This document shows, one piece after another, positions 1 to 12,882 of a stretch of DNA of 64,000 nucleotides. Source of the stretch: Liolophura sinensis (Eukaryota; Mollusca; Polyplacophora; Chitonida; Chitonidae); assembly GCF_032854445.1 (NCBI RefSeq), contig NC_088299.1:6237001-6301000 (forward strand), read 5' to 3'. The translations under genes and the position numbers were made by a program. Numbering within the stretch: position 1 is the first letter of the stretch; every line of letters starts with the position of its first letter. Below the pieces are notes generated by a model that was not told the DNA's origin, did no database searches, and saw only the letters and a list, made by a program, of their open reading frames with translations.

Positions 1-800
1 AAACAGACGGAAAAACGATGACTGACAGACGGAAGGACGTTGTGGCACAAGTAGGCGGGTGATGACGGACAAATTGGCAATCAATGGTAAACAGACGGAA
101 AAACGATGAAGGACGTTGGGTGATAAGTAGACGCTGGGGGATAAGTAGATGGGCAAAGACGGATAAATGGACAATCAATGGTAACCGGACGGAACCACGA
201 TGACTGACAGACGGAAGGACGTTGTGGCACAAGTAGGCGGGTGATGACGGACAAATTGGCGATCAATGGTAAACAGACGGAAAAACGATGAAGGACGCTG
301 GGTGATAAGTAGACGCTGGGGGATAAGTAGATGAGGAATGACGGATAAATGGACGATGACTGACAGACGGAAGGACGTTATGGCACAAGTAGACGGGTGA
401 TGACGGACAAATTGGCAATCAATGATAAACAGACGGAGAAACGATGAAGGATAGACGGAAGGAGGATGTAGGACAAATAGATGTGTGGTGACGGACAGAT
501 GAACAATCAGTGGTAAACAGACGGAAGCACGATGACTGTCAGACGGAAGGACGTTATGGGACAAGTTGATGGGGAGGACGGACAAATGGTCACTCAACGG
601 TAAACGGACGGAAAAACGATGAAGGACAATCGGGGAAAAGTAGATGGGGAATGACGGACAAATAGACAATCAATGGTAAAGAGACGGAAACACGATGACG
701 GATAGACGGAGGGAGGCTGTAGGACAAATAAATGTGTGGTGACGAACAGATGAACAATCAGTGGTAAACAGACGGAAACACGATGACCAACAGACGGATG
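1..800. repeat. Minisatellite with ~90-bp subunits in ~180-bp dimers
   Basis: Positions 1-180 recur almost exactly from about 182 to 360, so the higher-order unit is about 180 bp made of two related subunits of about 90 bp. Each subunit has gacggacaaat, caatcaatggtaaacagacg and a gatgaagga-like segment. The array becomes more degenerate toward 800, where it meets a SINE. Open frames across it are by-products of the repeat. It continues past the left edge. Confidence 0.85.
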
Positions 801-844
801 TTCAAAATCGCCTAATAGTGGGGGCGTAAAACAGTCACATGCTT

Positions 845-1110
845 GGGGTTTAACGTCGTACTTAATTTTTAAGACATACGACGACGAAGGAATCCTTAGA
901 GTGTATGTAATCTGCCTCCTTGTTGCAGGACGGACTTCCACCGCTCTTTTATCTAGTGCTGCTTCACTGAAACGACTTACCGAAGGCAAGTAAGTTGCCC
1001 CATCCGATCCATTATACTGATATGGGTCAACCCTAAATTCTGAACGCCAAGCCAGGAAGATACAACTTCCTCTTTTTTAAAGTCTTAGCTGTAATCCTAC
1101 GCTGTCATAT
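845..1110 (-). mobile_element. SINE family 2 copy (gacgttaaac tail)
   Basis: Reverse-strand copy of the element seen complete at 33795-34155. Shared blocks are the tail ggtttaacgtcgtacttaa, the cgacgacgaaggaatcc block, the ttgcaggacgg block and the aaggcaagtaag block. It is diverged and lacks a clear tRNA head. It lies about 540 bp beyond the last visible exon of the minus-strand oxidase gene. Confidence 0.8.
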
Positions 1111-1653
1111 GCACATATGAAAACATTCAGGCAAAACCGTACTACAACTATAGGCCAGACTGCCTTGGCAAGATTCATTTACGTTCTGTCTGGGCATAAA
1201 AAGTTATATCTTTTGTATATGTAATGATTAAAATTGTTCTCAAACTCTGGACCGCATCTAAGTGTCAGGACTGGTATAATGGCAATCATGATTTAACTGA
1301 AATAAAAAATAAAGAGTTATTGGCACGAAAATCAAAGAGCAGTGAATATCACGAAATTCATTCAATAGGCAAACTATGTACACGAATCGGGCTGGTTATC
1401 AAACTTCAAAAGAGATTTTATAAAACGAACTTTTACACAAAATGTAGTCAAAATTGAACATTATTTATTAAACCCTGTCAGACCGGAAGTGCGAAAGACA
1501 GACTACAGACGGACAGCAAAATTCAGGCAAACCGATACACGGACAGACAGATATACACATAAAGACAGATAGACACACAGATATTCACAGCCAGCCAGAC
1601 AAAGAAGCGTAGCGTAATAAATCAGTGTGGATAAGTAGGAAAATATGCTCTAC

Positions 1654-4600
1654 CGATTACTCGCAGAGAGAAACTGGTCCGCTAACTTCCGCGGTACTTG
1701 CTGGAGCCCGCCGACCACAGTTCTTGTATGCTGAGGAGGAAGGCCCGGGTTTCTAACCACTGTCCTGTGAACAGCGTTGATGTTCGAACCGAACAACGAT
1801 TCGAACGGAACGAAAGTTTTGATATACTCTTTAGCTTCGTTGGTCCAAACCTTGTTCAAGGCGTTCAGATACCTGTGTACAACAGATCAAAAGAGGTGTC
1901 ATGGTAAGGTGTGTTGTATTCCAATAAAATTGCGGGATCACACCGTTAAGTCCGTTTCACTCGTAGTACGACGGGTTTTTTTCATTAAGGTCTTCCTATA
2001 TATTACGCCATTGTTATTTTTGTTTGTCTGTTCTAAAGTCAAACATACTGTATTAGAACAGAGGGAAATGTAAGGTTTATGCTTCTTTAGTTGAAGAACT
2101 CGACGTTTCGGTGCCTTTCTTGTCAAGAGATATTGCCAAAATACTTTAACCTTTACTACATATGCCTACATATACTCATTAAGGTGGACAAAGAGAGCCA
2201 TGGAGAGAGAGCCATATAGACGGACAAGTCTATATATGTATATACCCTTCCATCCGTGCTTTGTTACTTATATGTCGTCCACAATATTTACTTAATGCCA
2301 ATCATAAAAATGGAATACTCTTGAGTGCGATGAAATAAATAAATAAAAAAATACATAAATATATACTGGTATTCTTGTATCATTGTTATTTGTAACAACT
2401 GGCACCGAAACATAGCGTTTTATCAACGGAGGACGTGTGTACTACATTTCCCCCGTACTGCCATGTGTCCCCTACTTTTAAACGTCATTGAAAGAAATCA
2501 GAACTATTTGAACTTTTATATTTAAGTTCAGCTTAAATTCAACTTGTGGTTCAACTGTCGTATTAGAGAAACTGGTCATTTCCTGTAAAAGTGAATGCAA
2601 CTATACAGGGGACAATGCCTTATCATCTTAAAACCCGAGTCGCTCAGTACATGCTGTTGAAACTTTATTACGCTCAGATCGCTATTAGCGATATATCAGG
2701 CAAACAAAATAAACATATGTATAAGATGGCAGTACAAGAATTTACACAGAAGCAGTGAAATGGCTCTTGATAATTTAATATGCAATCAGGTCCAGGGGTC
2801 TTATTGTTTTTCAGGGAACTAATTGCTTCCATTATTTCAAAACTTGTCATTGTCTTATCTAATATATCATGAATTTGTATTGTCTGTTTTTATGTTGTAA
2901 AAATTTATCTCTTTAAAATAACTAAAGACTTTTTATATTTAGATCAGTTTAAATACGTTTTAAATACATAATTCGATTAAATACATTTCAGTATGTTTTT
3001 GCCTCTAATTTACAGAGTGTTCTCATTTTTATTTGGAGTGACGTTTCTATACATATTCGAGTGCTTTTTTAAAAATCTGTTCATAATGTTTACTCATTTT
3101 TGTCATGTTAATATTGTTTTCTATGGTTTTATTTCATTTATACGTTTTCGTTATTATGTGGTATTTTTACGAGCATTTTTACAATTTTTACCAAACCAAA
3201 CTTTGCTACTCTCAATTCTCTGGCGTCTCACTTTTTCGAAAAATGATTTTTCAAAACTGCTTTTAAATTTGTTGGTCAGATCTTTTGTCACTGTATTTAC
3301 AATATCATTTTTCACCCCCGATCCGTTTTCACGCTGATGCAAAAGATTTTTCAGTTTTGTGATTTTAATTAATATCGATATTATTTACAAAAAAATAGCT
3401 TGCTCAGAACTTGTATTCTTCTTTTTAATACTTTTGTCTTATGTAGTGTAAAATGCAATAATTTAAGTTCTAACTCCAACACACAATGTATGTCTGAAAT
3501 GACACGATCAGACATGAACTTTGAAGTTTTGGAATAGTTTAAAAGCTGAAGGAGAGATAATCGTGCAATCAATTAAAGACGTGTCCGTACTTGTGCAGTA
3601 TCCCACTCCATTGTCTTCACCAACTCTTGGGGACGGTATTCAGTAGACCTACATGTTGCTCCCTACTGTCATCACGTATTGATAACATCACTATAACGAT
3701 CACTAGGGGTGGAGCTTATTGGTTGGACAACAGTATCGTTATTTGTCGTTAAACTACCTTTGAATAACAACAGAGGGCAATTAGCTGAAACCTGACATAG
3801 ACATACCCCAGCTGATAGAGAGGGACACCGTCCACCGTGACAGCATCCTCGATGTCAGGGATCTTGTCCGGTTCGCTGGTGTTCAGTAGTTGTTGGGACG
3901 CATTCCTATATGAGAAATAAAACATGTAATGAGGTGACATACTAATACTGTTAATATGAAATACACTGGGTAACCAGTGAGACCAAGGAAGCCTGTATCC
4001 TTCGGGATTCGCAAGAGATCTGAGTCTACATAGTTAACTTATCCGTATATGAAAGAAAAGCTGATAAAATGGTTCTCTCCTAAAACTGAAGTGTGACAGA
4101 TGCCTTGAATGATTTTAAATCCAAAATTGGCAGTGGATTTGGATTGAAAGCATCTAATGTGTTAAATATTGAACACGTTACAAAATGTTTAGAAAATGTG
4201 TAGTGTATTTATCAATCATCACTCTATCTCCTGTCATACCGACACATTCATGTATTGTGTTCCATATCATAAATGCTAAAATTCGTATAATCTAACATTG
4301 TGTTACAAACCTCCAATCAGCTGTTGTGCAGCTCGACATGTCAAGATGTTTGCGTTTATATTTTACAATGTCCAACTTGTTGTATCATTTTAATAGTTAG
4401 AAGGTTTTAACAATATAACATTTGCGTTTTAAGAACTACAGCAAGCCGTGGTAGCGACAGTGACACCTAGTACTTATTCAAACCTTTAACTTATTTCTAC
4501 AAGGTTGTTCTTATCGAATATATATAAAACTGCATGTGTATATATACATATATTCTGCGTCAGCAATACTCGCAGTTCGTGATTTTAAATTTCCTAAAAT

Positions 4601-6349
4601 TGGAAGAAGAAAAAAAATGATAATTTGTGTTGAGAAATATTGGGACAGATAGTATTACCATGCCAGTATTAAGGGGTTTCTGTTCTCCGTGGGGGCCAGC
4701 AAGAAGGGGCTGTTATCGCTCAGAAATTCCATCACTCCCATTCGCCTTCCTCGAGTGTAGAACAGCTTACTGTGTCTGTCAAGCGCAAACTCTTTTGACT
4801 GAAGTCCAAGCTTCGGTAACAGACCTTCAAGTGTGGTATGAACACCTTCTACGTATCTCATAGCGCCAAGCTCCGCTGGAACATTGGGAATTGAGGGAAG
4901 AAAGACGCTATGCATCCGACCACCGATTCTGTCTGTGCTTTCGAAAATGGCGATTTTCAAACCTTGATCTTTGAGTCTCCATCCGGTGTAAGTGCCACCT
5001 ATCCCACCTCCAACAATGGCTACGTCCAGACATTCTGCAGACGAGAGGGGATTTCTCAATGATGATCAAACCTCAATTTCTCATCTGCGTGATTTATTAT
5101 TTAATTATGTCTAATACAACATGTTTCTAGTTTTCTTTTATTTGCTTCTTTGATCATTCGCAAAGATATATTGCTGAAATACTTTGATTCTCGGATAAAG
5201 CTACACTGAACAACTTTTCACCGATATACCATGGTTTTATAGGTGGAGGAAACCATGGTGCCCAAGGTAAACCACAGACCTTCGACGAGCTCCCCGACGT
5301 GTGATGTGCACATATTTAGAGATAATCATGACCGCGCGTGATCCACGACGATGTATCAACATCGAGATGCTGCATGCCTAACGAATAACCATAGTTTTAA
5401 AAAAATTCACCACGTTTTCATTCGGTATCACGGTATCCCCGGAAACAGTTCTGACGCCAACGTCGAAATATCACAAAATGTATAAGGTTGAGTGTAAAAG
5501 CACGAACAAATCAAATGTTAAAATGGAAAATAAAAGAAGTAACTTGAATTAAAAATACAATTTCTGCATTTTTGTGTTATCATATGTCAGCCTTGCACAT
5601 CACAAATACAGTTCACGGGTTTCCTCGGTAGAGGGCGCAATTTCAGGGACATCAAAGTAGTTCCAGAAAGAGTGCTGACGTCATCATCTGAAGTCCCTAA
5701 ATCTTCTGACTAAGACTTATTTATTTGGTTGGTTTTTCACGCCGTACTCACTACTCGTACTGACTAACTTGATGATCTAGGCGTCCAGCTATGTACTATA
5801 GTCATATTGGAAAAGGATGGAAACATATAAACAAGTGCAACAATGCAAAGTAAGATTTCTATTCGAAATGCTTTTACATGTACATACCTTCCGTTGACTC
5901 TCTGTTTCCAAACAGTATGCTGCAATCTGAAACAGGGCGAGCAAAATCAATTGAGAAAACAAGTGTGACTTTTACAGTGTAACCGTTATGTGTTTCAAAG
6001 GTAGCACATAACATGAGATCAGAGAAGATCAGGGTGCCATTTTGATGATATAAGCCAAACTACCTCTCTTTTTAGCATTTTCAGGGAAATTATCGATTAC
6101 GATGAACCACAACATGGCGCAAGTTTTTCACTGAATCCTGAAAACAACTGAAAAATCTTATTCTGTGCTAAACAAAACAATGAAAACCAGCCGTGTTTCT
6201 TTTTAGCACACGACTCTTAAAAAAAAAACAGTAAAAAGCAGACCCTCTGTGCAACTCTACTGTAAAAAAAATCTTTCACACTGTGGAGAAATGTTTCTGT
6301 TACCTGCAGTTGCTGTCAGTAGGAAGACGAGAAACTTTCTTGCCGCCAT
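1654..6349 (-). CDS. Secreted L-amino-acid oxidase, aplysianin/escapin/achacin type, copy 1 (3' end outside window)
   Basis: Visible exons on the minus strand: 6349-6304, 5926-5888, 5034-4659, 3905-3807, 1872-1654, all with GT-AG borders and phases 1,1,2,2,2. Exon 1 gives a signal peptide (MAARKFLVFLLTATA). Exon 3 holds the FAD Rossmann fold: GGGIGG at residues 37-42, the ribose-binding Glu at 60, DRIGGRM at 63-69, then LGAMRY. The family is secreted flavoenzymes that oxidatively deaminate L-amino acids to 2-oxo acid, ammonia and hydrogen peroxide, with antimicrobial roles in gastropod ink, mucus or albumen gland. Exons 3 and 4 (376 and 99 nt) match the paralogue at 20349-25033 in length and phase. 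The last two expected exons, including the C-terminal FAD-binding part, are not found between 1 and 1654, so the gene either continues past the left edge or is truncated. Family call is strong; activity is not shown. Confidence 0.88.
1873..3806 (-). other. Intron 4 of oxidase copy 1
   Basis: This 1.9-kb intron has no recognised gene or repeat. The part around 2880-3380 is strongly T-rich on the plus strand and gives a hydrophobic open frame there, which is a composition effect and not a protein gene. Confidence 0.6.
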
Positions 6350-8110
6350 TTTGTGCTCAGCCTCAAGTCACTTGTCGTCTTTTTTAATCCCTCCTAAATA
6401 AATATCACTGCATCTGCCATCCGTTGCTTGCAGTGAATAAATGCACTCTAATTCAGCCGAGGGTGAGTTCTCAGTGATAATGATGAGAATTTTGCTCACT
6501 GAAAATGCCGAACTTTTGCTCAGACGTTTGTATTCTGGTACAATATCACATGGGTATATAGTGGTCGGATAGGATAGACCCATTAGACTAAAACTAGCCG
6601 TGTATGTACGGGGAAAACCTTGAACTACATTCTATTAGTTAACAAACGACTCGCAATGTTTGCCCAACTTGACCTATCTTCTGCTTGGAGGCAAATACCT
6701 GTTGTAAGGGTTTTAGAACACGGAGTAAACACAGATCGTCCATGTTAACTTTTTCTTCGATGTTAATTAGAATTTTCATGCATTGATGGGATTTCTTTTT
6801 AGTTCACAGGTGTCGAATTTTGTTTGAATTGAACTCAAGTTGCTTTTTCACTTGACACGTCTTTTTTTTAAGAGGATACATTACAAATACTATGTTGGCA
6901 AGTACTACCACACATCATATGGGGTAGGTCATACGGATCTCACTAACTCCAAACAAACCTCCTGCGGGGTGACGGATAAAGGGCATACGAATCCTGGTCT
7001 TGTTCATACTGCCTTTTAGGTCAGACAGGAAAAAGAAACGTACTGACCCACGTAAGGCCACGTACGTGAACAGGTCTATTAAGTCTGTCGTCCCACTGTC
7101 TATAGCCCTCAACAGCCTGTATCACTGGAGTCCTGCAGGTATATTAGTGAAGATGAACATTATGTTAGCATGAAACATGTTATGTACACTGCAAATAACA
7201 AAAGAAACACCATGTGTTTAATACGTGTTCAAAAGCTAAACACAGCCAACTTAACTATACACATATATTGAATTTATTCTTGAGAACACTTCACATGTCA
7301 CCCTACTGTGACCTATTTTTCGAAGCTGTCGTAGCTTTGCGTCATGCGTACTTGACATAGTAATCCATGTATATGTATTCACTTTACGTTGTCGTGAATG
7401 TTTACCCAGGGGCAAAGTTACGTACGCGTTATAAAAGAACAAAAACTGTGCATTCAGGACAATATTTCTTGCCTTTTGAAATATTAATAGCTAAAATCCA
7501 TTTTGTTTTGCTTCTTAATGTGTTTATTGTAAAGATATCTCAATCTATTCCAAACCTAAATGTAATACATTGTACTTAATGCTTATAATTTATCCTAATG
7601 GCGACTCTCCGCCGGAATCGTTAAAATGGTTTTATGCTTTTGTTGGAGAGATATATTTTTAATTTATTTCTTTAATTGTTTTTTTTTTCTTTATGCCATA
7701 TTCATGAATGTCACTTTTTTATTTTGAGAAGGAGGAGTGGAGGCGAAGAAAACCGGAGTCAATGGGCTAGGCTTTTGTTACATGTAACACACTGACGTGG
7801 TCATTCATAAATGTGGTCCATAGATATGCACACCATGTTGGTGGAAGGTTTATGATCTTCCAAGAACGTTATACTGCACGTCATACGAACTTCATTAATT
7901 GAACATTGTCAAAAAGGTGCCACAATCTGCACGGAATGTACAAATGTAATTCTGAAAGATTAATGGAACAAACCAAACATCGGTTTCAGATCCTGTGTGT
8001 GACAAACAAATATAAAACACGAAGCATTTAAAATATTTAAATATACATATAAAGTTTCATCTGTGACAAAGATTCATATAAATGCACGAAAGGTACATGT
8101 TTGCCTCGGA
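6350..8110. other. Intergenic, upstream of oxidase copy 1
   Basis: No gene or repeat recognised. A TATA-like ctatata on the minus strand at about 6555-6563 lies 200 bp upstream of the oxidase start codon and could belong to its promoter, but nothing decides this. Confidence 0.4.
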
Positions 8111-8115
8111 GTTAC

Positions 8116-8235
8116 CATTTATTTGATTCGTGTTTTACGCTATACTCACTTATACGACGGCGGCCAGCATTATGGCGGCCAGCATTATACGACGGCGGCC
8201 AGCATTATGGTGGGAGGAAACCGGGCAGAGTTGCA
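8116..8235 (-). mobile_element. SINE family 1, 3' tail fragment with internal local duplication
   Basis: Reverse-strand tail: gattcgtgttttacgctatactc, then the block cggcggccagcattat three times in a row, then ggtgggaggaaaccgggcagag. The triplication is peculiar to this copy. It faces a plus-strand copy at 8290-8445, so the pair can fold back. Confidence 0.85.
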
Positions 8236-8289
8236 ACAATCCAATAAATAAACATATTCCCTACATTGCTGCATTACGGCTGGTTGAGT

Positions 8290-8445
8290 TCATACTCCTG
8301 TCAGCAACCTGCGGATGGTCGTGGGTTTCCCCCGGGCTGTTTCGGGTTTCCACTCACCATAATGCTGGCCGCCGTGGTATAAGTGGAATATTCTTCAGTA
8401 CGGCGTAAAACACCAATCAAATAAATAAATAAATAAATATAATCA
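8290..8445 (+). mobile_element. SINE family 1, 5'-truncated
   Basis: Plus-strand copy beginning near cagcaacctgcggatggtcg and running through the gtgggtttcccccgggctg core and the tail ggcgtaaaacaccaatcaaa followed by (aaat)n. The tRNA head is missing. Confidence 0.88.
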
Positions 8446-8454
8446 AAAACAAAT

Positions 8455-8640
8455 GTTGAGACAAAGTTTTTGTATTTTTTGACATCACTTCCTGCTTCAT
8501 CAATGTGACCCCTGTGACGTTGGCCACGGCATCACGAAGCGATCAAGATTTCTATACAAAATTTCCTTGCGGTAGCAGTAAAGCGAATGTAGAGAGTGAT
8601 GCCTGCGTTGTAAGGAGTATGGTTTGGGTTAGGACTGTTA
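8455..8640 (+). repeat. Dispersed repeat C, partial copy
   Basis: Shares tgacatcacttc, the acaaaatttc-like block and gcgttgtaaggagtatg with 14590-14860 and 33030-33310. No terminal repeats or coding capacity are visible, so its class is unknown. A SINE tail lies near each copy. Confidence 0.65.
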
Positions 8641-8893
8641 AGTTCAAACAATTAAAATAGGCTGCTCTTCCGAAAATTAAGATCAATTTTTCACAATAGT
8701 GATAGCTCTTTCTGTTCATTATCAAAACAAAAATTAGCGATTAGACCTCCAAACCAGCTGTCAATCGCCCATTTAATGGTTTAATCTTTATTCAGGACGA
8801 TATCAAGCGCAAAGAACTCGTATCGAATATGACTGTTAGCGAAGTGTGATCGGCCTTTGATGCGGCACGTGTATTTATGATAATTGTGACATT

Positions 8894-9046
8894 ACTCTTG
8901 AAAAAATAATCTGTTAAATTTAACAGAAAGTCTATTATTGCCGCATTCCGTTATTCCGTTAAATATAATAAACATATTCTATTAATTCAATATTACAATT
9001 CTATTGGGCTAACAGGACGTTATGTTGAATATGACACAATATTGGC
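8894..9046. mobile_element. MITE family B, truncated copy
   Basis: Begins actcttgaaaaaataatctg and continues through ttaaatttaacagaaagtct, the terminal motif of the complete copy at 24140-24378. It ends abruptly at about 9046, where a SINE tail begins, so the other terminus is lost. Confidence 0.75.
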
Positions 9047-9160
9047 TTAGCCCGTTGGCTGTTCCCGGTTTCCACCCACCATAATGCTGGCCGCCGTCGT
9101 ATAAGTGAAATATTCTTCAGTACGGCGTAAAACACCAATCAAATAAATAAATAAATAAAT
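9047..9160 (+). mobile_element. SINE family 1, 3' tail
   Basis: Begins near cccgttggctgttcccggtttcc and runs through accataatgctggccgccg to the standard tail ggcgtaaaacaccaatcaaa and (aaat)n. It directly abuts the broken MITE at 8894-9046. Confidence 0.85.
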
Positions 9161-9527
9161 TTACATACTTTCTCGTTTTAGGTGAATGATCTTGAACATT
9201 GTTTAGGGAATTCGCCTTGCCGTTCTATTCTACGTGAAACGTTATACTATGCTTGAGGACTGGTATTACAGGCCGTCTAGATTTACAACCTATACACTTG
9301 CATAATGTTGATGCTTTTAAATCCTTGATCTAGGCCTCTGCATAAATAACAACACAGCATTTTGAGTAATTGGAGATGTCTGGCGTCTAATGAATTGCCT
9401 TTATCATAACTATATTTTTTACCTGATTCTGCTTAACCTATCGTGCTGCGAGAGGGGGGAGGGGGTAGGGGGAGGTGATTTTGCTAGTACTTAAGCATTA
9501 CCATGGAAATCCTAAGGCGAAATGACA

Positions 9528-9692
9528 AGTTCAAGTCCAACTCATGCTGGCTTCCTCTCTGGCCGTACGTCGGAAGGTCTGTCTGCAACCTGCGGATGGT
9601 CGTGGGTTTTCACCCGGGCTCTGTCCGGTTTCCTCCCACCTGTATATTATTGAGTACAACGTAAAACACCGATCAAAATATAAATAAATTGA
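9528..9692 (+). mobile_element. SINE family 1, 5'-truncated and diverged
   Basis: Has ctcatgctggcttcctctc, the cctgcggatggtcgtgggtt core and a shortened tail ending acgtaaaacaccgatc. The ggccgccgtcgtataag segment is deleted. Confidence 0.85.
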
Positions 9693-10605
9693 CAAGAGTC
9701 TGTACTTCAGTGGTTAAGTGTGACAAACTCCCAACTATCACGCTGTCGTCTCTGCATTGTTGTTTTACTCTTACTGCTGTAGGTCGTTTATTATATTCTG
9801 TATTATTCGATAGGCCTAAGACTAGTTATCTTTGAGGTGGTAGATTTACACCATGAAGAATAAAATGAGTTTAAAATCAAAGCTTGCAAAACCCAATTAC
9901 GCGAGTGTTTAAAAACTACTTGCCAAACTTAACTGACAATGTCAGGGTATTGATAAAGAAAGATCAAATCAACAAGACAATTGCAACAAAACATGACTGT
10001 CGAATACATCAAAGTTTCATTTCAACATTTCTTCTCGGGTTTTATGAAAGATCAGCCTTACCAGCTGGATGGGGAACTGAGTCTACATAAGGGGCATGAT
10101 AATTACCAAAGCAGTCACGCACTCATGGTAGGAAGAATATGTTTATTCTTAATATCTTAATTCCAACAAACTGGTTGGATTGTCTAAAACGATAGCATGC
10201 TTTCTACATTCGCGCCCATTTCAAATATTAAGTAAAGTCGTTACAAAAGTGAAATGCACTTCAACGCTTTCTTTACCACCCATGTGCTTCGCCTTTTTTT
10301 AAAGGCATATCCTATTTTTTACTTTTTCAACCGCTTAGAACTATTCAAACAGGTAGTGATTGGCGCTTACTAAAGGTTAAGTACTTTGATAAGGCTATTG
10401 ACTAGATCAGCCTGTCACGTACTGTGAATATTGCAGGAGTTTGTAATGCTGTGCCAGATATGTTCTACATACAACATCCCCTGTGCATATCCCATTAAAA
10501 TACACTAAGCCTATAATTTCCAAAAATTGTAATTAGCCGAATGCCTGCACAAAGATTGATTTTCCTGAGAAGACTTCCACGATTAATTTAAGCATGTCTG
10601 CACTT
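9693..10605. other. Intergenic, nothing recognised
   Basis: No coding exon, RNA gene or known repeat seen on either strand. Short open frames, such as the 68-codon one at 9884-10090, show no protein-like pattern. Confidence 0.4.
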
Positions 10606-10609
10606 GCAA

Positions 10610-11010
10610 CCTTAAAGGTAGCTAAAACATAAAAATAAGATAAAGTTCAGCTGAAAAAATGCGAAAAGTTATTCCTAAATGTGGTCTTCAATATTTTTTC
10701 CGATTTTTCCTTAAGGAGAAAAAGACACTTGAAAATAATTTTGTATGGTGAATTTGGGACCACCTTTTGGTATTTATAGTCTTTGTTTAATAGTGTCATA
10801 AATGAGGATGTAACACAGGTTTAATACATATTTTTGGCTCTTTTCAGCCAACAAATGTATTAAACCTCAATTTGGATCATATTTATATTTTTCTCATAAA
10901 TATTATCATAATTTAGGTCAAATGCATATGTTTCGATATAAACAACAAGTTTACATTCAAATAAATTTATTAGACAAGCATCACAACCTTGTTTAGAACA
11001 TTATAATGCC
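10610..11010 (+). mobile_element. Foldback element D, copy lacking its right arm
   Basis: About 400 bp closely match 31716-32150: gcgaaaagttattcctaaat, gacacttgaaaataatttt, gtatggtga, ttggtatttatag, aggatgtaacacaggtttaa and tttattagacaagcatcaca. The inverted right arm of the 31.7-kb copy is not present here. Confidence 0.8.
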
Positions 11011-11700
11011 TTATTTTTGACGTCACAGGACGTTTTTCGAACTCTAATCACGACACTGAATGTTGCAAAACTCTTTTTACTTACGAGTAAAAGATTACTG
11101 AAATAATGTTCCCCAAAAGTCCTCCCTTCTTGAGAACATCAGAAAAAATGGAATATGAGGTCAGAGTTCCTATATACTGTCAGTATTTCTCATAAAGCCC
11201 ACCATAAAATACAAATATTTGAATGCCTTTCAACAGTCTTCATATTTTTAGCTTTCTTTTACTTTAACGAAGTTAGGAGGTTTTCCAGGGAGTATGTACT
11301 TAAGTATCGGTGGTTTACTCCGGACAATCCTGTTGTCTCAACTCATAAATCTGATCACTGTCATCAAAATGGAAAATCCTGTGGTACGTCGTTAAACACC
11401 AATCAGAAAAATAAGACTTGTTCATGATTTGCCATTTGTCGTATAAGCTCATCGATTGCAACTACAGTCGAATGAAAATTGCACAAAACTGTTGCTCAGA
11501 CCGTATACCGTTCAATCAAAGTCGTTTGAGAGTCCAAATTGTCAATTTTTTTTAAAATTCTGCAAGCCGAGACAACAATGTATTTAAAAATCAGAATATA
11601 TTAAGATGTATATTATTTCATCGGCATACAGTCTGAAAAGAAATGGTGAAAAAAAAATAATAAAAATAAACCACAATTAAACAGTTTAAATGAAAGCTGA
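11011..11700. other. Region downstream of the fucosyltransferase gene
   Basis: No gene recognised. A faint SINE-tail resemblance (acgtcgttaaacaccaatca) occurs near 11383-11405. The last 70 bp next to the fucosyltransferase stop are A-rich. Confidence 0.35.
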
Positions 11701-11701
11701 G

Positions 11702-12684
11702 CTACACCATGGGTATCCAGTTTGGAGGATAATGATGCGACATATTCCACTGACTGGCCAGTTTGGAGTTTGGCTCAAACCTTCGGCCGTAATAGACGGT
11801 GTCACCATTCACTAGCCAGGCCATCCACCAGCCGAACGTCCCCACGGTCAAGATGGCGTGCTGGCACTGCGACATCACAGCCAAATCCTCCACAGCGCTT
11901 TGGCCTTGTATGAAGATAGTGTCGACCCCTGGGATGTTTTCAGCGCACCACTCTATAGAATCCGAGCATACGACAAAAACCACTCGATTATACTTTTGTT
12001 TGAAGTAGTCTTGGGCTTTCCTGATGTACTCTTTTGAAGCGAACGTCTGCCCTAGCGCTATGGAATGGGCAGCCAGTCTGTCCCCTCTCCTTACGTGGAC
12101 AGCAACAAGAGTTGCACCGGTGGAAACTGCCTTAGGCAACGCTTTCACCTGATTATGTAGTACCTGCTTAGCTTTCTCTATAACGTCTGGTGAAAACTGG
12201 AACTGACATCTCAGCTCATGTTCGTACCGGTTAAAGTAGAGGAAAGACTGCAGATATCCCTCAAGACGTATGTCCTTATCGTTGGGAAAGGACACAGTGT
12301 CTCTATCGAAGGCAGACCCCCTTGTTTCCGAATGACGTTTCATCCCGGCACAGGCCGGTTTGCGCTTTGTCTTGAAAGCCCAGATGTCAAAAATGTCATT
12401 GATGACGTCATCGGCCTCAATCATCGGCATCATGGCCTTCGACCTTGCAATCCCATACAGAGAGGCGTACTGGAACATATGGTTGCCCAAACGACCGACA
12501 AAAGTCTTACACAAATGAAATCGTCTTGTAGTTTCGTTTTGTCGACTGTACAGATACGAGCAATTTCCTTGAGACTTGTACATCGTTGTTTTGGTCGTGC
12601 TTCTAGCTAGCCAGTGAAGTTCTACCGAGGAAAATATCCAGGTTGCTGTCGATAAAGCCACAAGGACTAGAACAACCAAGCGAA
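11702..12684 (-). CDS. GT11 alpha-1,2-fucosyltransferase, catalytic exon
   Basis: A 327-codon last exon. It opens after a splice acceptor (ttatttttctag, phase 1), so the start Met and cytoplasmic tail lie in an upstream exon that I could not place. The first ~20 residues are a hydrophobic signal anchor (LVVLVLVALSTATWIF), giving type II Golgi topology. The GT11 signature follows: GRLGNHMFQYASLYGIA near the start of the domain, HVRRGDRL (the GDP-fucose-binding HxRRGD motif) in the middle, and TVGTFGWWMAW near the end. N-glycosylation sequons occur at NCS, NET and NMS. The family transfers fucose from GDP-fucose in alpha-1,2 linkage to galactose on glycans. The lumenal domain is full length and unbroken in one exon. 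It lies between two oxidase paralogues on the same strand, with no evident functional link. Confidence 0.93.
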
Positions 12685-12882
12685 CTAGAAAAATAATAAA
12701 TTAAGACGAATATAAATTGCTACAGAAACAAACAATATTTCATAGATTTATCAAAATTATGACATGGCTATGGTTACAGGAGATGAAAATTTATTATATT
12801 TTGAAAATATGCAACTAAAAACTAACCCAAAATTGAGTGTTATGTCGTGAAAACGAAAATATGTGAATATTCCAAAAGTCCG

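Noticed and set aside
175-989. Minus-strand frames of 131-164 codons
   Set aside because: They read through the 180-bp minisatellite and then a SINE. The repeated peptide has no domain pattern.
2993-3337. Hydrophobic 114-codon frame resembling a membrane protein
   Set aside because: Lies in a T-rich stretch of intron 4 of oxidase copy 1. The hydrophobicity comes from Phe and Leu codons made by T runs.
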